The notes under the pieces are model-generated. The model made no database searches. It saw only the letters and a list, made by a program, of their open reading frames with translations, and was not told where the DNA came from. This document shows positions 32,589 through 38,206 of a stretch of DNA of 39,894 nucleotides, in pieces. Position 1 is the stretch's first letter, and each line of letters starts with the position of its first letter. A program made the translations under genes and the position numbers. Source of the stretch: Brevundimonas sp. (GTDB taxonomy: Bacteria > Pseudomonadota > Alphaproteobacteria > Caulobacterales > Caulobacteraceae); NCBI RefSeq assembly GCF_013823285.1, contig NZ_PNLV01000011.1:1-39894 (forward strand), read 5' to 3'.

Positions 32589-33608
32589 TCAGGCGGGCTC
32601 CTCTGACACCTTGACCAGCAGCTTGCCGTCATGGTCGCCGGTGAACAAGCGGTTCAGCGACTCCAGCGCCGATTCCAGGCCTTCGTCCACATGGACCTTC
32701 CACTGGATCTTTCCATCGGCCAGCCACGGACCCATCTCGGCGACCATTTCCCGGGCGCGGGGAGCGTAATCCAGCACCAGGAAACCCTGGATGTTGAGGC
32801 GGTGGGTGATGATGCGCGCGAAATTGGGCGAGGGGGGCGGGCGAGTGGCGTTGTAGGCCGAGATCAGCCCGCACACGGCCATGCGCCCATGCACGTTCAT
32901 GCGGTTCCAGACCGCGTTCATGATGTCGCCGCCGACGTTCTCGAAATTGATATCGATTCCGTCCGGCGCCAGCCGGTCAAGGGCTTCGCCCACATCCTCG
33001 TTCTTGTAGTCCACGGCGCCGTCGAAGCCGAGCTCATCGGTGAGCCAGCGGCATTTCTCGGGCCCGCCGGCGATGCCTATGACCCGGGCCCCCCTGAGCC
33101 GGGCGATCTGGCCGGCGATGGAGCCCACGGCCCCGGCCGCGGCCGAGATCACCATGGTCTGGCCGGGCTCCGGCTGGCACACATCGGTGACGCCGAAATA
33201 GGCGGTCAGGCCGGTCATGCCCAGGACGCTGAGATTGGCGGTCAACGGCAGGCCCGGCGCCCGGTGCACGGGGCGCAGACCGTCTTCGGGGACCACCGCG
33301 TAGAGCGCCCATCCGCCGGACATGGGGGTGACGATGTCGCCCTTTTTGAAGCGTTCGGACTTGCTGTCCTCGACCACGCCCAAGGTCAGGCCCCGCATGA
33401 CCTCGCCCAGTTTCACGGCGGGCAGGTAGCCTTCGGCGTCGTTCATCCAGGTGCGGTTGGTGGGATCCAGCGACAGATAGACGGTGCGCACGAGGACTTC
33501 GCCGGCCGTCAGGTCGGGAACCGGGCTTTCCACCAGTTCCAGATCCGTGGACTGGACCAGTCCCTTCGGGCGCTGACGCAAAATCCATTGGCGATTGGTG
33601 AGGGCCAT
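32589..33608 (-). CDS. NADP-dependent medium-chain (zinc-free) oxidoreductase
   Basis: A 339-aa MDR enzyme of the leukotriene-B4-dehydrogenase / CurA / YncB branch, which reduces alpha,beta-unsaturated ketones with NADPH. The N-terminus (TNRQWILRQRPKG and SLDPTNRTWMND) is the branch signature. The Rossmann motif is AAAGAVGSIAGQIAR, followed by KCRWLTDELGFDGAVDYKNE and FENVGG. There are no catalytic zinc ligands. The start at 33608 (MALTNRQW) has GGAG eight bases upstream; a longer frame reaching 33710 would run through an intrinsic terminator. Upstream on the same strand, ending about 55 bp before the start codon, lies a terminated structured RNA. Confidence 0.88.
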   Translation of the reverse strand: MALTNRQWILRQRPKGLVQSTDLELVESPVPDLTAGEVLVRTVYLSLDPTNRTWMNDAEGYLPAVKLGEVMRGLTLGVVEDSKSERFKKGDIVTPMSGGWALYAVVPEDGLRPVHRAPGLPLTANLSVLGMTGLTAYFGVTDVCQPEPGQTMVISAAAGAVGSIAGQIARLRGARVIGIAGGPEKCRWLTDELGFDGAVDYKNEDVGEALDRLAPDGIDINFENVGGDIMNAVWNRMNVHGRMAVCGLISAYNATRPPPSPNFARIITHRLNIQGFLVLDYAPRAREMVAEMGPWLADGKIQWKVHVDEGLESALESLNRLFTGDHDGKLLVKVSEEPA

Positions 33609-33663
33609 GTTGGGGTCTCCAGGGACGTTTTCTTTCAGGACGCACCTTGACTGGCCTCGCGCC

Positions 33664-33697
33664 AAAAGAAAAGGGCGGGTCCATGAAGGACCCGCCC
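33664..33697 (-). terminator. Intrinsic terminator of the putative sRNA
   Basis: On the minus strand GGGCGGGTCC-TTCAT-GGACCCGCCC (33697-33673) is a perfect 10-bp stem followed by TTTTCTTTT. It sits upstream of the oxidoreductase start, so it must end a separate minus-strand transcript or attenuate that gene. Confidence 0.9.
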
Positions 33698-33785
33698 AAG
33701 TCAGCATCATCGAGAATGAGGCGCGGAGGCGACAGACTGGCTTGCGCCAGTCTCAAGTCGGGGGGGCGTCGCCGCCTCCGCAAGA
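33664..33785 (-). ncRNA. Putative stress-induced sRNA, GsrN-like (C-rich loop)
   Basis: Read on the minus strand, the stretch folds compactly. GCGGAGGC...GAC (33781-33768) pairs with GTCGCCTCCGC (33733-33723). Within it lie an unpaired CCCCCCC run (33766-33760) and a perfect 8-bp hairpin AGACTGGC-GCAA-GCCAGTCT with a GNRA tetraloop (33753-33734). After a short spacer comes an intrinsic terminator (33697-33664). A near-consensus EcfG promoter (GGAAC-N16-TGTT) stands directly upstream and would start the RNA near 33785, giving about 120 nt. In Caulobacter the sigma-T-controlled sRNA GsrN binds katG mRNA through an unpaired C-rich loop. The architecture and regulation match; the identity is inferred. 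Alternatively this is an attenuated leader of the oxidoreductase gene downstream. Confidence 0.65.
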
Positions 33786-33789
33786 TGAG

Positions 33790-33814
33790 AACACCGACCC
33801 CTGCCCCCGGTTCC
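33790..33814 (-). promoter_or_regulatory. EcfG-type promoter for the putative sRNA
   Basis: Minus-strand GGAAC (33814-33810), 16-bp spacer, TGTT (33793-33790). The -35 is perfect and the spacing is the same as the other EcfG sites; the -10 has one substitution (TGTT for CGTT). Confidence 0.5.
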
Positions 33815-33844
33815 CACGCCGTGAAATTAATTCGTGCAGGACGC

Positions 33845-33872
33845 GAACGGCCAAGCTTCGGAACGGCCAAGC
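33845..33872. repeat. 12-bp direct repeat overlapping an EcfG -35 box
   Basis: GAACGGCCAAGC occurs at 33845-33856 and again at 33861-33872, a 16-bp period. The second copy overlaps the -35 element GGAAC at 33860-33864. It may be a regulator site or a small duplication. Confidence 0.5.
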
Positions 33873-33884
33873 CTCCGACACGTT
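33860..33884 (+). promoter_or_regulatory. EcfG-dependent promoter of small membrane protein
   Basis: GGAAC (33860-33864), 16-bp spacer, CGTT (33881-33884): an exact match to the general-stress sigma-factor consensus of Alphaproteobacteria. Transcription would start near 33891, 50 bases before the preferred ATG at 33944. Confidence 0.8.
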
Positions 33885-33943
33885 TGCCCTGGGACACCAA
33901 CATGGACCGTCCTCAGGACCGGCCCGGATACGGAGCATCATTC

Positions 33944-34234
33944 ATGACCCAACAACCGCCCAACGATCCCGGAAACACCGACGACCACGGCCCGGTGGTC
34001 TCGCCCCAGAGGGCGCGACAGGGCCGGGGCGGCATCCGGATCCTACTGGTGCTGATCGTGTCTCTGGTGCTGATCGTGCTGATCTACATGCTGCTCTGGG
34101 GCGGAACCCAGGAAGAGCTGGGCGAACTGGAGACCGCGCCTGACGAAGCGGCCGCGGCCCAGGCCTTCGAAGGGGACGCGTCCTCGCCGCCGCTGCCCGC
34201 CGACGGCGAAGCGGCCCCCGCCACGCCGGAGTAG
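33944..34234 (+). CDS. Small one-helix membrane protein of the stress regulon
   Basis: A 96-aa protein: a polar N-terminus (MTQQPPNDPGNTDDHG), a basic patch, one membrane helix at about 31-52 (IRILLVLIVSLVLIVLIYML) and an acidic Ala/Pro-rich tail. The tail is probably periplasmic by the positive-inside rule. No family recognised. The start at 33944 is preferred because CGGAG lies eight bases upstream; the ATG at 33902 would leave only a ten-base leader without a ribosome site. An exact EcfG promoter precedes it, so it is predicted to be induced in the general stress response encoded next door. Confidence 0.7.
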   Translation: MTQQPPNDPGNTDDHGPVVSPQRARQGRGGIRILLVLIVSLVLIVLIYMLLWGGTQEELGELETAPDEAAAAQAFEGDASSPPLPADGEAAPATPE

Positions 34235-34243
34235 GATCAAGAA

Positions 34244-34270
34244 AAAGGCCCGGCGGATCGCCGGGCCTTT
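34244..34270. terminator. Bidirectional intrinsic terminator
   Basis: AAAGGCCCGGCG (34244-34255) and CGCCGGGCCTTT (34259-34270) form a perfect 12-bp stem with a three-base loop. T runs end both strands, so it closes the small membrane gene on the plus strand and phyR on the minus strand. Confidence 0.9.
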
Positions 34271-34295
34271 CCAATTGCGGGTCGTATCGTCCGGA

Positions 34296-35090
34296 TCAGG
34301 CGGCTTCTGTCTGGCGCGCCGGATGGAAAAACAGGGCCTGACTGATGGCCGCCTTCACCGTCTCCGGCTGGAAGGGCTTGGTGATCAGAAAGGTGGGCTC
34401 GGGCCGCTCCCCGGTCAGCAGACGCTCCGGGAAGGCGGTGATGAAGATCACCGGGACATTGATGCTCTTCAGGATGTCCTTGACCGCGTCGATGCCCGAG
34501 GACCCGTCCGCCAGCTGGATGTCGGCCAGAACCAGGCCGGGGCGATGGCGGGAAACCGCATCCACCGCCTCGTCGTGGGTGGTGGCTGTGGCCGAAACCG
34601 TATGGCCCAGTTCCTTGACCAGGGATTCGATATCGGCCGAAATGATCGGCTCGTCCTCGATGATCAGCACGTCAGTGGCCAGTTCCGCATCGATCTCACG
34701 CTGGGCGTCGCCGATCAGGCTCTCGATGTCGCTAAGCTCGGCGCCCAGGATCTGCGCGGCCTCGGACGGCGTGAAGCCTTCCAGGGCGGTCAGGAGAAAC
34801 GCCTGACGGGACTTGGGCGCGATCTTCATCAGCCGCCGGGACGCGTCATCGTCGCTTTCCATCCCGCTCTTGTCTTCCAGCCGGGCGCCGGTGGCGACCC
34901 AGATGGTGTGGAAGACGTGATAAAGCGCCACACGGGGCGTCATGGCGGCGGGAAGCTGCTGCTCGCCCGCCGCGAGCGCCTCAAGGGCCACGCGGACGTA
35001 GTTGTCGCCGGTGCTCTGATCGCCGGTCAGGGCGCGCGCATAGCGGCGCACATAGGGCAGATGAGGCGCGAGTCTCGCCAAAAGGCTCAT
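34296..35090 (-). CDS. phyR: PhyR, anti-anti-sigma response regulator
   Basis: A 264-aa protein with an N-terminal sigma-like domain mimicking EcfG (regions 2 and 4; RLAPHLPYVRRYARALTGD, then APKSRQAFLLTALEGFTPSEA) and a C-terminal receiver domain (VLIIEDEPIISADIESLV). The phosphoacceptor is Asp190 (LVLADIQLADG), and the conserved Lys is in LITKPF. When phosphorylated, the sigma-like domain is exposed and sequesters NepR, freeing EcfG. The start at 35090 (MSLLARLAPHLP) gives the usual length; an upstream ATG in frame adds unrelated sequence. An exact EcfG promoter lies 65 bp upstream, so the gene is under positive feedback. It is divergent from nepR as in Caulobacter crescentus. Confidence 0.96.
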   Translation of the reverse strand: MSLLARLAPHLPYVRRYARALTGDQSTGDNYVRVALEALAAGEQQLPAAMTPRVALYHVFHTIWVATGARLEDKSGMESDDDASRRLMKIAPKSRQAFLLTALEGFTPSEAAQILGAELSDIESLIGDAQREIDAELATDVLIIEDEPIISADIESLVKELGHTVSATATTHDEAVDAVSRHRPGLVLADIQLADGSSGIDAVKDILKSINVPVIFITAFPERLLTGERPEPTFLITKPFQPETVKAAISQALFFHPARQTEAA

Positions 35091-35154
35091 TCTTGGATTT
35101 CCCCGACATAAGATGTTCGTCCAGCCCGGCCGGAGCCGGGCGGTGATCCCGACC

Positions 35155-35179
35155 AACGTATCCGGGCGGCAACGGTTCC
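35155..35179 (-). promoter_or_regulatory. EcfG-dependent promoter of phyR
   Basis: Minus-strand GGAAC (35179-35175), 16-bp spacer, CGTT (35158-35155), an exact consensus match. The predicted start is near 35148, about 58 bases before the phyR ATG. Confidence 0.88.
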
Positions 35180-35199
35180 CGCCGTTCGGCGAAGCTTGA

Positions 35200-35219
35200 G
35201 CATTAAATCGGCTTAATGC
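35200..35219. promoter_or_regulatory. Palindrome between the divergent EcfG promoters
   Basis: GCATTAA (35200-35206), spacer ATCGGC, TTAATGC (35213-35219): perfect 7-bp arms, placed between the -35 boxes of phyR and nepR. It contains TTAA-N6-TTAA, close to the CtrA box (usually quoted as TTAA-N7-TTAA). It is a candidate site for a second regulator of the stress locus; binding is unproven. Confidence 0.5.
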
Positions 35220-35220
35220 C

Positions 35221-35246
35221 GGAACTCGTTGGGCAGAAAGGGCGTT
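35221..35246 (+). promoter_or_regulatory. EcfG-dependent promoter of nepR-ecfG
   Basis: GGAAC (35221-35225), 17-bp spacer, CGTT (35243-35246), an exact consensus match with the longer permitted spacer. The predicted start is near 35252, giving a leader of about 57 bases for nepR and autoregulation of the sigma factor. Confidence 0.88.
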
Positions 35247-35308
35247 GACCGTCCCGAACTGACACGCGAAGGCGTGCGCATCATCAAGAGTCGGGCGGCA
35301 AGCGCTTC

Positions 35309-35512
35309 ATGATCGATCAATCAAACCAGTCCCGCCGGTCCCCGGCCCCGCCGGAAGACGGGGACGACGGGCTGGAAGAGGCGCGCCTGCGCCAACAGGC
35401 CATCGGGGTCAAGCTTCGGCACATGTTCGACCAGGTGGTCAATGAACCGGTGCCAGACGAGTTTCTGGACATTCTGCGCAAGGCCGACAAGAAGGCCGAG
35501 GGCGACTCATGA
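35309..35512 (+). CDS. nepR: NepR, anti-sigma factor of EcfG
   Basis: A 67-aa protein. The conserved NepR core IGVKLRHMFDQVVNEPVPDE followed by FLDILRKADKK is complete, with variable polar tails on both sides. NepR clamps EcfG in unstressed cells and is captured by phosphorylated PhyR under stress. It overlaps ecfG by 4 bp (ATGA), ensuring coupled synthesis of sigma and anti-sigma factor. Its promoter is EcfG-dependent. Confidence 0.95.
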   Translation: MIDQSNQSRRSPAPPEDGDDGLEEARLRQQAIGVKLRHMFDQVVNEPVPDEFLDILRKADKKAEGDS

Positions 35513-36120
35513 CGGGTGCACGCTCTGCGGCTCCGAAACCTCCCTCATCGGACGACGAAGCCTTCAAGACCCAATTGGTCAGCCTGATCCCCCATCTGCG
35601 GGCCTTCGCCCGCACCCTGGCGGGCGACCCCACGGCAGCTGACGATCTGGCCCAAGACGCCATGATGAAGGCGTGGGACGCCCGCGCCAGCTATCAGATG
35701 GGCACCAACATGAAGGCCTGGACCTTCATGATCCTGCGCAACCAGTTCTATTCGGAAAAGCGCCGGTCCTGGCGTCAGTCACAACTGGACCAGGAGGCCG
35801 CCGAGCGCACTCTCGTGGCGGTGGACGATCCGGAGGCGCCTGTGGCCCTGGATGAACTGCGTCTGGCGCTGGCCAGCCTGCCGGAAGAGCAGCGCGAGGC
35901 TCTGGTGCTCGTCGGTGCGGGCGGCTTCGCCTACGAGGAGGCCGCCGAAATCTGCAACTGCGCGGTCGGCACGGTGAAGAGCCGGGTCAGCCGCGCGCGC
36001 CGGGCGCTGCAACAGACTCTGGAGCAGGGCGGCTACGCCCGCGACGGCAAGGCCGCCGGCGACGCCATGCGCTCCATTCTCGCCGATGCGGACCGGCTGA
36101 GTACGCAGCGGCAGGGTTAG
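35509..36120 (+). CDS. ecfG: EcfG (SigT) general stress response sigma factor
   Basis: A 203-aa ECF sigma factor of the EcfG group. Region 2 includes LIPHLRAFARTLAGDPTAAD and DLAQDAMMKAWDARASYQMG, with MKAWTFMILRNQFYSEKRR forming region 2.3-2.4. Region 4 has LPEEQREALVLVGAGGFAYE and AVGTVKSRVSRARRAL, the helix-turn-helix that reads GGAAC. The Caulobacter orthologue is SigT. It is co-expressed with NepR, released by PhyR-P, and directs the GGAAC-N16/17-CGTT promoters seen at four places in this window plus one near match. The gene is followed after 4 bp by the kinase gene. Confidence 0.95.
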   Translation: MTGARSAAPKPPSSDDEAFKTQLVSLIPHLRAFARTLAGDPTAADDLAQDAMMKAWDARASYQMGTNMKAWTFMILRNQFYSEKRRSWRQSQLDQEAAERTLVAVDDPEAPVALDELRLALASLPEEQREALVLVGAGGFAYEEAAEICNCAVGTVKSRVSRARRALQQTLEQGGYARDGKAAGDAMRSILADADRLSTQRQG

Positions 36121-36124
36121 GCCG

Positions 36125-37852
36125 GTGGTCCGGCTGGGGCGGCGTTTCGCCTCCAACAGGGCCCAGGGCATCCGCTTTCGTCTGGCCGCAGCCATGGCGG
36201 TGGCCCTGTTGCCAATCCTGCTTCTGAGCGCCGTTCAGACCCAGGCCGCCTTCCAGAACGAGGCGGAGGACCGGCGCAATGATCTGGTGCTGGGCGCCGA
36301 GCGCAGTGCGGCCACGGCCAAGGCGCGGCTGGACAGCGCCACGGTGCTGCTGGAGGTGCTGCGCCCTGAGTCGCTCGGCCTCTACTGCGCGCCGCGACTG
36401 CGGGCCCTGGTGGCCGAGCTGGACGGTTATGAAGCCCTGTATCGGTTCACCCCCAGCGGCCGGGTGGCGTGCGCCTCCACCTCGGTCCAGGGGGATCTGA
36501 CGGTTCGCGACGCGCCCTGGTTTGCGCGAATCCAAGGCGGCGAGACCGTAGTGTTGACCCGGGCGCCGGACCGGCTGGCGGTCGAACCCGCCCTGCTGGC
36601 GGCCGTGCGCTCGGAGCGGCCCATGGGCGCCTTCGACGGGGTTCTGGCGGCGATCATTCCTCTATCGACGCTGCAGCCGGATGTCAGCGACCGGTCCCTG
36701 CCGGCAGGCACGGAGGTGGCCCTGACGGATGCGTCGGGCGCCTTGCTCACGGCGACCGACCCGGAGGCTTTTGAAACCCGGGATGGAGACGCCCTCACCG
36801 GGTGGGTGGACCGGGCGCGAGGGGGGGCGGTGGAGTTCCGCGCCCGGGATGCGTCGGGTCGGTCCCGTCTCTATGCGGGGGCGGCCCTGGCGGGGCGGGA
36901 CGTGTATGTGCTGCTCTCCACGCCGGATCCCGGCCTTCTGTCCTGGGCGCAGCTGAACCCCACCGCCACGCTGCTGCTGCCTCTGGGCGCATGGCTTCTG
37001 GCGTTCCTGGCGGTGATGATCTTCACCGACCGCATCGTGATCCGCTGGCTGGACTACCTGGAGCGCATCGCCTCCATCTACGCCAAGGGGCGCTTCACGG
37101 TGCGCCCGGTCCAGGCCGAGAATGCACCGGCGGAGATCCGCGTTCTGGCGCGGACCCTGGACGAGATGGCGGAGGCCATCAGCGAGCGGGACCATTCGCT
37201 GACCGAATCCCTGGCGGAGAAGGACGCGCTGATGCGCGAGATCCACCACCGGGTTAAGAACAACCTGCAGATCATTTCCTCGCTGCTGAGCATGCAGCAG
37301 CGCGCCCTGACCGACCCGGCGGCGCGCGCGGCCGTCGGCGATACGCGTCAGCGCATTTCCGCCCTGGCCCTGATCTACCGCACCCTTTACCAGAGCCCGG
37401 ACATCCGTGAGGCCGATCTGGCGGACTTCCTGCGGGAGCTGACGGGCCAGCTGGTCGCCTCGGAATCCGGGCGCGGTCCGGTGGTCTCCAGCCAGGTCAC
37501 GGCGGACTCCCTGATCATTGACCCGGATCGTCTTGCGCCGTTGGCCCTGTGGGCGGTCGAGGCCATATCCAACGCCCAGAAGCACGCTTTCTCCGGGCGC
37601 GGAGGCACGCTCCATGTGCGGTTCACGGTTGATGAGGAGACCTGCCGCCTTGAGGTTGAGGACGACGGGCCGGGCACCGACGTCTCCACCTTGGAGGGCG
37701 GGGTCGGCCGCACCCTGATGACGGCGTTCGCCCGCCAGCTGCGGGGCGAGGCGGCGTTTGAAACACCGCCCCGGGGCGGCATGATCGCGCGCCTGACGTT
37801 CCCGCGGCCTGATCCCCCGCCGCCGTCGGTGCACGGCGCGCCGCTGAACTGA
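36125..37852 (+). CDS. phyK: PhyK-type sensor histidine kinase (HisKA_2)
   Basis: A 575-aa membrane kinase. Helix 1 is at about 18-37, a periplasmic sensor domain spans about 40-278 (Cache/PAS-like, with two Cys at 88 and 116), and helix 2 is at about 280-300. A HAMP-like stretch then leads to the HisKA_2 phosphoacceptor motif MREIHHRVKNNLQIISSLL (His374 or His375) and an ATPase domain with AVEAISNAQKHAF and DDGPG. In Caulobacter PhyK sits at this position and phosphorylates PhyR. The GTG start at 36125 lies 4 bp after ecfG and keeps the first helix with its basic flank; an ATG at 36194 would remove that flank. The stimulus is unknown. Confidence 0.92.
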   Translation: MVRLGRRFASNRAQGIRFRLAAAMAVALLPILLLSAVQTQAAFQNEAEDRRNDLVLGAERSAATAKARLDSATVLLEVLRPESLGLYCAPRLRALVAELDGYEALYRFTPSGRVACASTSVQGDLTVRDAPWFARIQGGETVVLTRAPDRLAVEPALLAAVRSERPMGAFDGVLAAIIPLSTLQPDVSDRSLPAGTEVALTDASGALLTATDPEAFETRDGDALTGWVDRARGGAVEFRARDASGRSRLYAGAALAGRDVYVLLSTPDPGLLSWAQLNPTATLLLPLGAWLLAFLAVMIFTDRIVIRWLDYLERIASIYAKGRFTVRPVQAENAPAEIRVLARTLDEMAEAISERDHSLTESLAEKDALMREIHHRVKNNLQIISSLLSMQQRALTDPAARAAVGDTRQRISALALIYRTLYQSPDIREADLADFLRELTGQLVASESGRGPVVSSQVTADSLIIDPDRLAPLALWAVEAISNAQKHAFSGRGGTLHVRFTVDEETCRLEVEDDGPGTDVSTLEGGVGRTLMTAFARQLRGEAAFETPPRGGMIARLTFPRPDPPPPSVHGAPLN

Positions 37853-37861
37853 TCAGCCTGC

Positions 37862-37886
37862 GGAACCGGGGCGGCTCCGTGGCGTT
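37862..37886 (+). promoter_or_regulatory. EcfG-dependent promoter of entericidin-like lipoprotein
   Basis: GGAAC (37862-37866), 16-bp spacer, CGTT (37883-37886), an exact consensus match just 9 bp after the phyK stop. Transcription would start near 37893, about 46 bases before the small lipoprotein ATG. Confidence 0.85.
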
Positions 37887-37938
37887 AGCCTGACCGTCAC
37901 TGTCACGCTCCGGCCCCCGGAGCCATAGGAGCCAGACC

Positions 37939-38076
37939 ATGCGCAAGATTTTCGCCCTCGCGGCCGCCGCCGCCCTGATGACCGTCGCGGCCTGCAACAC
38001 CATTTCGGGCGTTGGCCAGGACGCCCAGGCCGCCGGCCAAGCCGTCGAGCAATGCGCCGAAGGCCAGACCTGCTGA
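37939..38076 (+). CDS. ecnA: Entericidin A/B-like small lipoprotein
   Basis: A 45-aa lipoprotein: signal peptide MRKIFALAAAAALMTVAAC with lipidated Cys19, then NTISGVGQDAQAAGQAVEQC ending in AEGQTC. NTISGVGQDAQAAGQAV is the entericidin signature. Entericidins are tiny outer-membrane lipoproteins induced in stress or stationary phase; EcnB was described as a bacteriolytic toxin and EcnA as its antidote. Here there is only one. AGGAG at 37927-37931 precedes the ATG by seven bases. An exact EcfG promoter and a strong hairpin bracket it, so it is a predicted direct member of the general stress regulon. Confidence 0.9.
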   Translation: MRKIFALAAAAALMTVAACNTISGVGQDAQAAGQAVEQCAEGQTC

Positions 38077-38098
38077 TCAGTTGAAGCCTGAAGTCATC

Positions 38099-38131
38099 GA
38101 GAGCCCCGCCGCCCCCGGCTGCGGGGCTCTC
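38099..38131 (+). terminator. Hairpin terminator after entericidin-like gene
   Basis: GAGAGCCCCGC (38099-38109) pairs perfectly with GCGGGGCTCTC (38121-38131) across an 11-base loop. The following sequence is only moderately T-rich (GTGTGTCT), so termination may be partial. Confidence 0.65.
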
Positions 38132-38206
38132 GTGTGTCTGGACCCCGGGAACGTCACGCTCTAGCTTGCCTTCCGGCCGCCCGCAGAGGCGGTGGGGGGA
38201 CGTTTC

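Noticed and set aside
33753-33941. Minus-strand 62-aa frame over the sRNA promoter region
   Set aside because: It has no ribosome site, overlaps the stress promoter and the start of the membrane protein gene, and its product has no plausible fold.
38148-38172. GGAAC-N16-CCTT before the MHS transporter
   Set aside because: The -10 lacks the conserved G of CGTT, and no other evidence ties the transporter to the stress regulon.
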